A stretch of 64,000 nucleotides of DNA from Pseudomonas putida. GTDB taxonomy: Bacteria; Pseudomonadota; Gammaproteobacteria; Pseudomonadales; Pseudomonadaceae. The notes beneath the pieces were generated by a model. The model was not told the origin of the DNA. It searched no databases and saw nothing but the letters and a program-made list of their open reading frames with translations. The stretch is taken from the NCBI RefSeq assembly GCF_028682455.1, contig NZ_JANHLD010000003.1, forward strand, positions 310,001 through 374,000. Reading direction: 5' to 3'. Of this stretch, positions 18,446 to 27,270 are shown piece by piece (within the stretch, counting starts at the first letter, position 1; the number at the start of each line of letters is the position of its first letter). Both the position numbers and the translations under genes were made by a program.

Positions 18446-18763
18446 ATGAGCGCACTCGAACGTTTCGACAGCCCCCTGACGCCGCTGCGTGAAGACGTCT
18501 GGGCCGCCAGCGCCGCCCACAGCAACGTGCGCTACCAGCTTCAGGTCGAGGCCGAACCCGATAGCCTGTGCCGCGTACTGAACCTGTTCGCCCTGCAATT
18601 TCTCACGCCGTATACCGTGCAGATGAAACAGCAGGACGACCTGCTGGAAGTCCAGATCGAAATTACCGGCCTGAGCTGGCACCGCGCGGAACTCATTGCG
18701 CAAAAAATGCGCAACCTGATCTGTGTCGACGACGTCCGACTGCAGCCAGCGCATGCCTTGTAA
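18446..18763 (+). CDS. Small ACT-like domain protein (IlvM-like), function unknown
   Basis: 105 aa. Residues about 23-100 read like a single ACT fold: VRYQLQVEAEPDSLCRVL, then FALQFLTPYTVQMKQQ, then LLEVQIEITGL and AQKMRNLICVDDVRL. This resembles small regulatory subunits such as acetolactate synthase IlvM, but no catalytic partner is adjacent. ATG 18446 has CCGGAG 8 bases upstream; the longer frame starts at a TTG. Its divergent pairing with an Lrp regulator suggests amino-acid sensing, which is inference. Confidence 0.75.
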   Translation: MSALERFDSPLTPLREDVWAASAAHSNVRYQLQVEAEPDSLCRVLNLFALQFLTPYTVQMKQQDDLLEVQIEITGLSWHRAELIAQKMRNLICVDDVRLQPAHAL

Positions 18764-18848
18764 TGCTTCCATGCACTGGCCGACTTCAATAATCGCCATG
18801 CTCCGCTAGGCTTGTCGGTGCCCCTTCAGGCAACGGCAAGGACGCCAC

Positions 18849-20501
18849 ATGACCACCACCTCCCAGGATCGCTGGCTGAGCCTGGACAGCCTGCTCGCCG
18901 AGCTGCTCGACGCTCAGCTCATCGCCCCTGCCAGCGCCCGGCTACTGGGCACCCATGTACTGGCCGAGGATGAACACCCCCTCGAACTTGTCGCCCGCCA
19001 GCACCTGCCCGATCCACGTAGGGCCGACCACCACCTGGACCTGGAGACCCTGTGCCTGTGGTTGGCAGAGCGCGCCGGGCAGCCTTATCTGTACATCGAC
19101 CCCCTGCAGCTTGACCTGAGTGCGACAGCCGACCTGATGTCGGCCGCCTTTGCCCGGCGCCACGGCATCCTGGCCGTCGCTGCCGATGCCCAGTGCGTCA
19201 CGGTGGCCAGCGCGCAGCCCTTTGTGCGGTCCTGGGAGATGGACCTCGCACAGGTACTGCGCCGTCCGATCAAGCGCGTGCTGGCCAGCCCCGTACAGAT
19301 CCGCCAGTTCAGCCGGGCGTTCTGCGAGCTTGCCCGCTCGGTCAATGGCGCTAGCGGCAACACGGCCCGTCGCGATGATGACGAAACCCATGTCGTCACC
19401 ATCGTCGACTGGCTTTTGCAGTACGCCTTCGACCAGCGCGCCAGTGATATCCACATCGAGCCCCGGCGCGATCACGGCCAGTTGCGCTTTCGCATCGATG
19501 GGTTGATGCACCCGATCTACCAGTTCCCCGCCGACGTTACGCTGGCAGTGGTCAGTCGCTTGAAAACGCTGGGGCGCATGAACGTCGCCGAAAAGCGGCG
19601 CCCACAGGACGGCAGGATCAAGACCCGACTCACAGCCGGCAACGACGTCGAACTGCGCCTGTCGACCCTGCCCACCACGTTCGGCGAAAAACTGGTGCTG
19701 CGCATCTTCGATCCGTTCCTGTTGCAGCAGGACTTCCCCCAACTCGGCCTGGAAGGCGACGACCTGACGCTTTGGCAGCGCGTGGTAGGCCAGCGGCACG
19801 GCCTGATCCTGGTCACAGGCCCCACAGGGTCCGGCAAAACCAGCACCCTTTACGCCACCCTCAAGTACCTGGCTACGCCCGAGGTCAATCTGTGTACGGT
19901 CGAAGATCCGATCGAAATGGTCGAACCGACGTTCAATCAACTGCAGGTTCACCCGGCCATCGACCTGGGCTTTGCAGAAGGTGCCCGCGCCCTGCTTCGC
20001 CAGGATCCGGACATCATCATGATCGGTGAGATACGCGACCTGGAGACGGCCCAGGTGGCGTTCCAGGCCGCACTCACAGGCCATCTGGTGCTGTCTACCC
20101 TGCACACCAACGACGCCTGCAGCGCCATTACCCGCCTGCTGGAGCTGGGCATAGCCCCCCACTTGATCAAGGCCGGACTGATCGGGGTGATGGCCCAGCG
20201 CCTGGTGCGCACACTGTGCAACGCCTGCAAGCAGCCAGCACCCGCGCACGAGGCGGGGTTCCGGGCCAGGGGCTGCAACGAGTGCCGACAAACCGGCTAT
20301 CACGGCCGTACGGGGATCCATGAAGTGCTCTGCGTCAGTACCGCGTTCGCTGACCGTATCGGCGGCGACGCAGACGTGGCTGCGCTTCGTCGCCAGGCAC
20401 GTGACGATGGCCTGCGCAGCTTGCACCAGAGCGGGACGCACAAGGTGGCGCTGGGCCTGACTTCAGCCCTGGAAGTGCTGCGGGTGGCACCAGGGAACTA
20501 G
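18849..20501 (+). CDS. Orphan GspE/PilB-family secretion ATPase
   Basis: 550 aa. An N-terminal MshEN-like region precedes the C-terminal ATPase with Walker A GPTGSGKT (from residue 324), Asp box, Walker B (DPDIIMIGEIRD), His box (LVLSTLHTNDA) and a zinc tetracysteine pair (CNACKQ and CNECRQTGYHGR). All catalytic motifs are intact, so this is a full type II secretion/type IV pilus assembly ATPase. No GspF/PilC, pseudopilin or secretin gene is adjacent, so it must act with parts encoded elsewhere or be a relic. SD AAGGA lies 7 bases before the ATG. Confidence 0.9.
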   Translation: MTTTSQDRWLSLDSLLAELLDAQLIAPASARLLGTHVLAEDEHPLELVARQHLPDPRRADHHLDLETLCLWLAERAGQPYLYIDPLQLDLSATADLMSAAFARRHGILAVAADAQCVTVASAQPFVRSWEMDLAQVLRRPIKRVLASPVQIRQFSRAFCELARSVNGASGNTARRDDDETHVVTIVDWLLQYAFDQRASDIHIEPRRDHGQLRFRIDGLMHPIYQFPADVTLAVVSRLKTLGRMNVAEKRRPQDGRIKTRLTAGNDVELRLSTLPTTFGEKLVLRIFDPFLLQQDFPQLGLEGDDLTLWQRVVGQRHGLILVTGPTGSGKTSTLYATLKYLATPEVNLCTVEDPIEMVEPTFNQLQVHPAIDLGFAEGARALLRQDPDIIMIGEIRDLETAQVAFQAALTGHLVLSTLHTNDACSAITRLLELGIAPHLIKAGLIGVMAQRLVRTLCNACKQPAPAHEAGFRARGCNECRQTGYHGRTGIHEVLCVSTAFADRIGGDADVAALRRQARDDGLRSLHQSGTHKVALGLTSALEVLRVAPGN

Positions 20502-20554
20502 CGCAGGGCGATTCGATCAAAGCGCTCAGTTCAACTCAGCTGGAGTCACCCGTA

Positions 20555-20869
20555 ATGCGTGTCAAATTTGCAGTCGCAACCCTTGCCCTGCTGTCCTTGC
20601 CTGTCGGTTCGGCCATGGCCGATACGTTCTGGCGCAATGTCATTTCCTCCGGCGCAACCACCGGCTCCACCTACCTGACCTTCAAGGACCACAAACTGGT
20701 CGTTGCAGCGCAGGACGATGCCGGCAGCTTCGTTGCCAGTGAAGGCAGCATCCGTGGCCCTTACCTGGAAGCGGCCATGCACAAGGTCCGGGCCGACAAC
20801 CCTGGCCTGGAAGTGAGCGATATGGAGCTGGCCAACGCGATTCTGGCCAAGAATGCGGTAGGCGAGTGA
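20555..20869 (+). CDS. DUF2388 family small secreted protein
   Basis: 104 aa with a clear Sec signal peptide (cleavage after AMA, residues 20-22). The mature part starts TFWRNVISSGATTGSTYLT, the Ser/Thr/Gly pattern of DUF2388, a Pseudomonas-specific periplasmic family without known function. SD TGGAG precedes the ATG. It lies 54 bases after the secretion ATPase; a functional link is not shown. Converges on gcvP with a REP in between. Confidence 0.85.
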   Translation: MRVKFAVATLALLSLPVGSAMADTFWRNVISSGATTGSTYLTFKDHKLVVAAQDDAGSFVASEGSIRGPYLEAAMHKVRADNPGLEVSDMELANAILAKNAVGE

Positions 20870-20875
20870 TGAGGC

Positions 20876-20921
20876 ATCGCGGGGCAAGCCCGCTCCTACT
20901 GGAGCGGACTTGCCCCGCGAT
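20876..20921. repeat. REP palindrome between DUF2388 gene and gcvP
   Basis: Arms of 21 bp (20876-20896, 20901-20921) with one mismatch and a 4-base loop, same GCGGGGCAAGCC core as other copies here. Its last base overlaps the gcvP stop codon. Confidence 0.9.
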
Positions 20922-23794
20922 CACCGGTAGTCCTCCACCGGCACACACGCACAGAACAGGTTGCGGTCACCAAACACGTTGTCGACCCGATTCACTGCCG
21001 GCCAGTATTTGTGCAAGCGCACATGGTTGCTGGGCGCAATGCCCTGGACAATGCTGTACGGGCGCTCCCATACCCCCAATACATCCGCCAGCGTGTGCGG
21101 CGCATGCTTGAGCGGGTTGTCTTCGGCCGGCCAACTGCCGTCCTGCACTTCTCGAATTTCCGCGCGGATGCACAGCATCGCCTCGACGAAGCGGTCCAGT
21201 TCGGCCTTCGACTCGCTTTCGGTCGGTTCGACCATCAAGGTGCCAGGCACCGGGAATGACATGGTCGGCGCATGAAAGCCGTAGTCCATCAAACGCTTGG
21301 CCACATCTTCTTCGGTGATCCCGGTCAGCGCCTTCAACGGCCGCAGATCTAGGATGCACTCATGGGCGACGCGCGCGTTACGCCCGCGGTAGAGCACCGG
21401 GAATGCCCCGCCCAGTTGCTCGGCCAGGTAGTTGGCCGACAGGATCGCCACCTCGCTGGCATCCGCCAGCTGCGGGCCCATCATGGCGATGTACATCCAA
21501 CTGATCGGCAGAATGCTCGCACTGCCCCAGGGGGCTGCACTGACCGCCGTGTTCTGCGGATCCGGCCCTGGAACAGGCACTACCGGATGGCTGGCCACGA
21601 ACGGCGCCAGATGAGCCTTGACCCCGATCGGCCCCATGCCCGGGCCACCGCCGCCGTGGGGGATGCAAAAGGTCTTGTGCAGGTTCATGTGTGACACATC
21701 GGCGCCGATATCGGCGGGCCGGGTCAGCCCCACCTGGGCATTGAGGTTGGCCCCGTCCATGTACACCTGGCCACCTTGCTGGTGGATGACCTCGCAGATT
21801 TCACTGATGCCCTCCTCATACACCCCGTGGGTCGACGGATAAGTCGCCATCAGGCACGACAGGTGCTCACCGGCGGCCTGCGCCTTGGCCTTGAGGTCGG
21901 TCAGGTCGACGTTGCCCGCTTCGTCGCACTCGACGATCACCACCTGCATGCCCGCCATTTGCGCCGAGGCCGGGTTGGTGCCGTGGGCCGACGAGGGAAT
22001 CAGGCAGATATCGCGCTGGGGCTGGTGGCGACTACGGTGATACTTGGCAATAGCCATCAGCCCGGCGTACTCGCCCTGGGCGCCCGAGTTGGGTTGCATG
22101 CAAATGGCATCGAACCCGGTGATCGCACACAGCCAGGCCTCCAGTTCGTCGATCATGGCCTTGTAGCCCTGCACCTGTGCCTGCGGGGCAAAGGGATGCA
22201 CGTTGGCAAAGCCCGGCCAGGTGATCGGAATCATCTCGCTACTGGCGTTGAGTTTCATGGTGCAGGAACCCAGTGGAATCATCGACTGGTTCAGGGCCAG
22301 GTCCTTGTTCTCCAGTTGCTTGAGGTAACGCAGCATCTCGGTTTCGCTGTGATGCAGGTTGAACACAGGGTGGGTAAGGAACGCAGAGCGGCGTGCCAGT
22401 GCGGCGGGAATGCCCTCGGGCAGGGCCTGGGCATCGAGGCTGGCGATATCCAGGCCGTGGTCTGCCCCCAGGAAGATGTCGAACAGGCGCAGCACCGTGG
22501 CTTCGTCGCAGGTTTCGTCGAGGCTGACACCCAGGTGACCGCGCCCCAGTATGCGTAAGTTGATCTGCGCCGCCTCGGCGCTTTCGATGATCGCTGTCTG
22601 GCTACCGCCGACATCCAGGGTCAAGGTGTCGAAGAAGTGTTCGTTGAGGCGCTTGATGCCCTTGCTCTCAAGACCTGCGGCCAGGATGAAGGTAAGCGCA
22701 TGTACTCGCTGGGCAATGCGCAGCAAGCCTTGCGGGCCGTGATAGACCGCGTAGAACGCGGCAATGTTGGCCAACAGCACTTGCGCGGTGCAGATGTTGG
22801 AGTTGGCCTTCTCGCGGCGGATATGTTGCTCGCGGGTCTGCAGTGCCATGCGCAGCGCCACGTTGCCCCGGGCATCCTTGGAGACGCCGATGATGCGCCC
22901 AGGCATGGCCCGCTTGAACTCGTCGCGACAGGCAAAGTAGGCCGCGTGGGGTCCGCCGTAGCCCATGGGAACACCAAAGCGCTGCGAGGTGCCGAGCACC
23001 ACATCGGCGCCCTGCTCGCCTGGCGGGCTCAACATCAGCAGGCTCAGCAAGTCGGCAGCCACGCAGGCCAGGGCTTGCTGTTTGTGCAGTTGCTCCACCA
23101 GCGGGCGCAGGTCGCGGATATCGCCATGGGTATCGGGATACTGCAGCAAGGCCCCGAACACCTGGTAGTTGCCGAGGTTATCCACTGAATCGACCACCAG
23201 TTCGAAGCCAAAGCCATCGGCGCGCGTCTGCAACACCGAGAGCGTTTGCGGGTGGCAGTGTTCGTCGGCAAAGAACACGTTGCTTTTCGACTTGGCCATG
23301 CGCTTGGCCAGGGCCATGGCTTCGGCTGCGGCGGTTGCCTCATCAAGCAAGGAGGCGTTGGCCAGGTCGAGCCCGGTGAGGTCGATGATCATTTGCTGGA
23401 AATTCAGCAGCGCTTCGAGCCGGCCCTGGGCGATTTCCGGCTGATAGGGCGTGTAGGCGGTGTACCAGCCCGGGTTCTCGAGGACGTTGCGCAGAATGAC
23501 GGTTGGGGTGATCGTGCCGTGGTAGCCCATGCCGATCAGGCTGGTCCATACCTGGTTCTGTTCGGCGTAGCCCCTGAGCTTGTTCAGGGCGGCCTGTTCA
23601 TCCAGGGCGGCGGGCAGGTCCAGCGCACGGTTCAGGCGAATTCCCGGCGGGACGGTCTGCTCGATCAGTTCGCGACGGCTGCCCAGGCCAAGGGCCTCGA
23701 GCATGGCCTGCTGCTCCGAGGCATCGGGGCCCAGGTGACGACGCAGGAAAGGATTGGGGTCGTGCAGTTGGCTCAGGGACGGCGACTGGGACAT
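20921..23794 (-). CDS. gcvP: Glycine dehydrogenase (decarboxylating), P-protein
   Basis: 957 aa PLP enzyme of the glycine cleavage system; decarboxylates glycine and loads the aminomethyl group onto GcvH lipoamide. PLP lysine is K707 in MNLHKTFCIPHGGGGPGMGP, preceded by MDGANLNAQVG. Both halves of the fused alpha/beta P-protein are present at the usual length of about 950-960 aa. SD AGGAAGAGAG precedes the ATG. Last gene of gcvT-gcvH-gcvP. Confidence 0.97.
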   Translation of the reverse strand: MSQSPSLSQLHDPNPFLRRHLGPDASEQQAMLEALGLGSRRELIEQTVPPGIRLNRALDLPAALDEQAALNKLRGYAEQNQVWTSLIGMGYHGTITPTVILRNVLENPGWYTAYTPYQPEIAQGRLEALLNFQQMIIDLTGLDLANASLLDEATAAAEAMALAKRMAKSKSNVFFADEHCHPQTLSVLQTRADGFGFELVVDSVDNLGNYQVFGALLQYPDTHGDIRDLRPLVEQLHKQQALACVAADLLSLLMLSPPGEQGADVVLGTSQRFGVPMGYGGPHAAYFACRDEFKRAMPGRIIGVSKDARGNVALRMALQTREQHIRREKANSNICTAQVLLANIAAFYAVYHGPQGLLRIAQRVHALTFILAAGLESKGIKRLNEHFFDTLTLDVGGSQTAIIESAEAAQINLRILGRGHLGVSLDETCDEATVLRLFDIFLGADHGLDIASLDAQALPEGIPAALARRSAFLTHPVFNLHHSETEMLRYLKQLENKDLALNQSMIPLGSCTMKLNASSEMIPITWPGFANVHPFAPQAQVQGYKAMIDELEAWLCAITGFDAICMQPNSGAQGEYAGLMAIAKYHRSRHQPQRDICLIPSSAHGTNPASAQMAGMQVVIVECDEAGNVDLTDLKAKAQAAGEHLSCLMATYPSTHGVYEEGISEICEVIHQQGGQVYMDGANLNAQVGLTRPADIGADVSHMNLHKTFCIPHGGGGPGMGPIGVKAHLAPFVASHPVVPVPGPDPQNTAVSAAPWGSASILPISWMYIAMMGPQLADASEVAILSANYLAEQLGGAFPVLYRGRNARVAHECILDLRPLKALTGITEEDVAKRLMDYGFHAPTMSFPVPGTLMVEPTESESKAELDRFVEAMLCIRAEIREVQDGSWPAEDNPLKHAPHTLADVLGVWERPYSIVQGIAPSNHVRLHKYWPAVNRVDNVFGDRNLFCACVPVEDYR

Positions 23795-23875
23795 AGCGGC
23801 TCTCTCTTCCTAGACCAAGCCCCGACCAGTCGAGGCATATTGAGTCTAGGAAGAGATTGCCGCTTTGTGTGAAAA

Positions 23876-24259
23876 CTATTCGCCGATGGCGGCTTTGTAG
23901 CCGGCGGCGTCGAGCAGTTTGTCCAGTTCGGCCTTGTCGCTTGGCTTGAGCTTGAAGATCCAGCTGCCATACGGATCGCTGTTCAGCGACTCGGGGCTGT
24001 CAGCCAGCGCCTCGTTCACCGCGATCACTTCGCCGCTGACCGGCGCGTAGATATCCGAGGCTGCCTTGACCGACTCGACCACGCCGGCAGCATCACCTGC
24101 AGCGAACACCTTGCCGATTTCCGCCAGCTCGACGAACACCACGTCACCCAGGGCTTCCTGGGCATGGTCGCTGATGCCGACGGTCACGCTGCCATCGGCT
24201 TCCAGCTTGGCCCACTCGTGGCTCTCGGCAAAACGCAGGTCGGCGGGGATATTGCTCAT
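23876..24259 (-). CDS. gcvH: Glycine cleavage system H-protein
   Basis: 127 aa lipoyl carrier that shuttles the aminomethyl group between GcvP and GcvT. The lipoylated lysine is K65 in VVESVKAASDIYAPVSGEV. Length matches the family. Lies between gcvT and gcvP with gaps of 45 and 81 bases, so a single operon is likely. Confidence 0.97.
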   Translation of the reverse strand: MSNIPADLRFAESHEWAKLEADGSVTVGISDHAQEALGDVVFVELAEIGKVFAAGDAAGVVESVKAASDIYAPVSGEVIAVNEALADSPESLNSDPYGSWIFKLKPSDKAELDKLLDAAGYKAAIGE

Positions 24260-24304
24260 CTTGTTGTCCTCGATAGGGTCAGCGGTAAGCCCGCCAGAAT
24301 AGGT

Positions 24305-25387
24305 TCAGATCAGAATCTTGCCATGGCGCACGAAGGTCGGCTTGACCACCCGCACCGGGTACCACTTGCCGCGAATCTCCACCTCGGCACGATCGGCGGT
24401 TGCCATCGGCACCCGCGCCAGCGCGATCGATTTGCTCAGCGTAGGGGAGAAACTACCACTGGTGATCTCTCCTTCGCCAATACCGTTCACGCGTACCACC
24501 TGATGGGCACGCAGCACGCCACGTTCCTCAAGCACCAGACCGACGAGTTTCTGCTCGACGCCATGCTCGATTTCCGCCAGCAAACCATTGCGACCGATGA
24601 AATCGCGCCCAGCCGGTTCCCAGGCGATGCTCCAGCCAAGGTTCGAGGTCAAGGGGGTATGGGCCTGGTCAATGTCCTGGCCGTACAGATTCATGCCCGC
24701 TTCGAGGCGCAACGTGTCGCGTGCACCCAGGCCGCTTGGAGCGATGCCCGCGCCGACCAGGTCGTTGAAAAACGCCGGCGCCTGCAGTGCTGGCAGGATG
24801 ATTTCCAGGCCGTCTTCACCGGTGTAGCCGGTGCGAGCGATAAACCAGTCACCTTCGGCACGGCCTTCGAAAGGCTTGAGATCGCGGATCAGGGTTGAGC
24901 GTGCGGCGCTGACCAGTTCAGCGACCTTGGCCCTGGCCTCGGGGCCCTGGATGGCAAGTATGGCCAGCTCGGGGCGCTCATGGAGCTCGACCTCGTAACT
25001 GCCTTTGCAGGCATCGAGCCAGGCCATGTCCTTGTCGCGGGTCGACGCGTTGACCACCAGGCGATAACCTTCCTCGCAGCGGTAGACAATCATGTCGTCG
25101 ATCACCAGACCTTGCTCGTCGAGCATGGTGCTGTACAGGGCCTTGCCAGGTTCGTTCAATCGACCGACGTCGTTGGCCAGCAAGTGCTGCAACCAGACTT
25201 CGGCCTGCGCGCCTTGAACATCGATCACGGTCATATGGGAGACATCGAATACCCCACAGTCACGGCGCACCTGATGGTGTTCCTCGACCTGCGAGCCGTA
25301 ATGCAGGGGCATGTCCCAACCGCCAAAATCGACCATCTTGGCGCCTAGCGCCAGGTGCAGGTCATAAAGAGGCGTACGCTGTCCCAT
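24305..25387 (-). CDS. gcvT: Aminomethyltransferase (T-protein)
   Basis: 360 aa folate-dependent enzyme transferring the methylene unit from aminomethyl-GcvH to tetrahydrofolate, releasing ammonia. Motifs KMVDFGGWDMPLHYGSQ near the N-terminus, GVFDVSHM, and the catalytic region RTGYTGEDGLEI. The ATG is preceded by GGAGAAACCC. First gene of the gcv operon; about 120 bases upstream is the end of the iron permease gene. No glycine-riboswitch motif was recognised in the leader. Confidence 0.96.
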   Translation of the reverse strand: MGQRTPLYDLHLALGAKMVDFGGWDMPLHYGSQVEEHHQVRRDCGVFDVSHMTVIDVQGAQAEVWLQHLLANDVGRLNEPGKALYSTMLDEQGLVIDDMIVYRCEEGYRLVVNASTRDKDMAWLDACKGSYEVELHERPELAILAIQGPEARAKVAELVSAARSTLIRDLKPFEGRAEGDWFIARTGYTGEDGLEIILPALQAPAFFNDLVGAGIAPSGLGARDTLRLEAGMNLYGQDIDQAHTPLTSNLGWSIAWEPAGRDFIGRNGLLAEIEHGVEQKLVGLVLEERGVLRAHQVVRVNGIGEGEITSGSFSPTLSKSIALARVPMATADRAEVEIRGKWYPVRVVKPTFVRHGKILI

Positions 25388-25509
25388 GGGTTTCTCCTTC
25401 CGGGCGTGGCGAAGCTAGCGGCTGAAGGCAGCATTGCAGCTACCGGGTCTGTAGGACCGACCGCAGCGAATGCCGCGCATTGTAGCCGCAAGCTGGAAGG
25501 CTTACACCC

Positions 25510-27132
25510 TCAGCGCGTTTGACCGATGTGCCGCGCTGAACGTCGTATCAGGCCGATGACCGGCAACAGGCCGACCAGGATCAGCGTCAGCGCCGGCAAC
25601 GACGCCCGCGCCCACTCGCCTTCGCTGGTCATTTCAAAGACGCGCACCGCCAGGGTGTCCCAGCCGAACGGACGCATCAGCAGGGTTGCCGGCATTTCCT
25701 TGAGCACATCGACGAACACCAGCAGCGCAGCACTCAAGGCGCCGGGGACCAGCAATGGGAGATACACCTTGAAAAACAATTTTGGACCACTGACACCCAG
25801 GCTACGAGAGGCCTCGGGCAGCGAAGGCCGGATCCGGTCCAGGCTGTTTTCCAGTGGCCCGTACGCCACGGCGATGAAGCGCACCAGATAGGCCAGCAGC
25901 AGCGCAAACAGACTGCCCAGCAACAACGGCCGGCCTGCGCCTCCCAGCCAGCTCGAGAGCGGGACCACCAAGTGGTTGTCCAGGTAACTGAACGCCAGCA
26001 TGATCGACACAGCCAGTACCGAACCTGGTAGCGCGTAACCAAGGTTGGCCAGGCCAACGCCGGCGCCAATGGCCGCAGTCGGTGCCTGACGCCGGGCAAA
26101 GGCCAGCAGCAGCGCAACACACACCGTGATCAGCGCCGCCATCGCGCCCAGGTAGAGGGTATGCAGGATCAGCGCGCCATAGCGCTCGTCGAGATCGAAT
26201 CGGCCACGCTGCCAGAACCACACCAGCAACTGCACGACAGGAATCACAAACGCGCAGGCAAACACCAGCAGGCACCATCCACTGGCGGCCAGCGCCTTGA
26301 TGCCGCGCAGTTGATACAACGCCTTGCCCCTTGGCCGCTCATTGCTGCCACGTACCGCTCCACGGGCACGACGCTCGCCGTATAACACCAGCATCACCAC
26401 CAACAGCAACAGGCTGGCAAGTTGAGCCGCACTGGAAAGGCTGAAGAAGCCGTACCAAGTCTTGTAGATCGCGGTGGTGAAAGTGTCGAAGTTGAACACC
26501 GATACGGCGCCGAAATCCGCCAGCGTCTCCATCAAGGCAAGGGCGACACCCGCACCGATCGCCGGGCGAGCCATGGGCATTGCCACCCGCCAGAAGGCTT
26601 GCAAGGGCGAGTGGCCCAGCACCCGCGCCGCCTCCATCAGCCCTTTGCCCTGGGCCATGAACGCGGTGCGCGCCAGCAGGTAGACGTAGGGGTAGAACAC
26701 CAGGACCAGGACGATGATCACCCCACCGGTGGAGCGCACCCGTGGCAAACGCATGGGACCGAACCACTCGCGCAACAGGGTTTGCACCGGCCCGGAAAAA
26801 TCCAGCAGACCGACAAAAACGAACGCCAGCACATACGCCGGAATGGCAAACGGCAGCATCAGTGCCCAGTCGAGCCAGCGCCGCCCGGGGAATTCGCAGA
26901 GGCTGGTGAGCCAGGCCAGGCTCACGCCCAGCACGGTGACCCCCACACCGACGCCGACGATCAGGGTCAGGGTGTTGCCCAACAGGCGGCTCATCTGGGT
27001 GTCGAGCAGGTGCGACCAGATCTGCATGTCGACCGACTGCCAGGACACCAGCAGCACGCTCAGGGGCAGCAAGACCAAGGCGGCAATGACGAAAACCAGG
27101 GGGTACCAGCGGCGTTGGGCGGGGTGAGCCAA
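25510..27132 (-). CDS. Ferric iron ABC transporter permease (FbpB-type, fused)
   Basis: 540 aa with about twelve membrane helices, a tandem fusion of two permease units as in FbpB/HitB/SfuB. Two EAA loops are visible: MEAARVLGHSPLQAFWRVAMP (first half) and PEASRSLGVSGPKLFFKVYLP (second half). The start is best placed at TTG 27132 (LAHPAQRRWYPL), giving the usual length; SD is weak. Lies downstream of the iron-binding protein gene, separated by REP DNA. No ATPase gene follows. Confidence 0.9.
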   Translation of the reverse strand: MAHPAQRRWYPLVFVIAALVLLPLSVLLVSWQSVDMQIWSHLLDTQMSRLLGNTLTLIVGVGVGVTVLGVSLAWLTSLCEFPGRRWLDWALMLPFAIPAYVLAFVFVGLLDFSGPVQTLLREWFGPMRLPRVRSTGGVIIVLVLVFYPYVYLLARTAFMAQGKGLMEAARVLGHSPLQAFWRVAMPMARPAIGAGVALALMETLADFGAVSVFNFDTFTTAIYKTWYGFFSLSSAAQLASLLLLVVMLVLYGERRARGAVRGSNERPRGKALYQLRGIKALAASGWCLLVFACAFVIPVVQLLVWFWQRGRFDLDERYGALILHTLYLGAMAALITVCVALLLAFARRQAPTAAIGAGVGLANLGYALPGSVLAVSIMLAFSYLDNHLVVPLSSWLGGAGRPLLLGSLFALLLAYLVRFIAVAYGPLENSLDRIRPSLPEASRSLGVSGPKLFFKVYLPLLVPGALSAALLVFVDVLKEMPATLLMRPFGWDTLAVRVFEMTSEGEWARASLPALTLILVGLLPVIGLIRRSARHIGQTR

Positions 27133-27149
27133 AAGACAAATCTCGATTG

Positions 27150-27250
27150 TAGGAGCGGCGGTGCGACGTCTCGACTTGCCGCGCGATCCCATCAGGTCCA
27201 AAGACCCAGTGCGGCACAAGGCCGCTCCTGCGTGTGCAGGAGCGGCCTTG
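27150..27250. repeat. REP cluster between iron-binding protein and permease genes
   Basis: A perfect 15-bp arm pair at 27217-27231 and 27236-27250 (CAAGGCCGCTCCTGC and its complement), preceded by a diverged copy at about 27150-27190 (TAGGAGCGGCGG ... CTTGCCGCGCGAT). In an intercistronic position it could set different mRNA levels for binding protein and permease. Confidence 0.8.
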
Positions 27251-27270
27251 AGAAGGATAAAGCCTTGCGC

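Noticed and set aside
25388..25509. Possible glycine riboswitch upstream of gcvT
   Set aside because: No GGAGAG..GGCACCGAAGG..CTCTCAGGC-type core could be found on the minus strand in this short gap.
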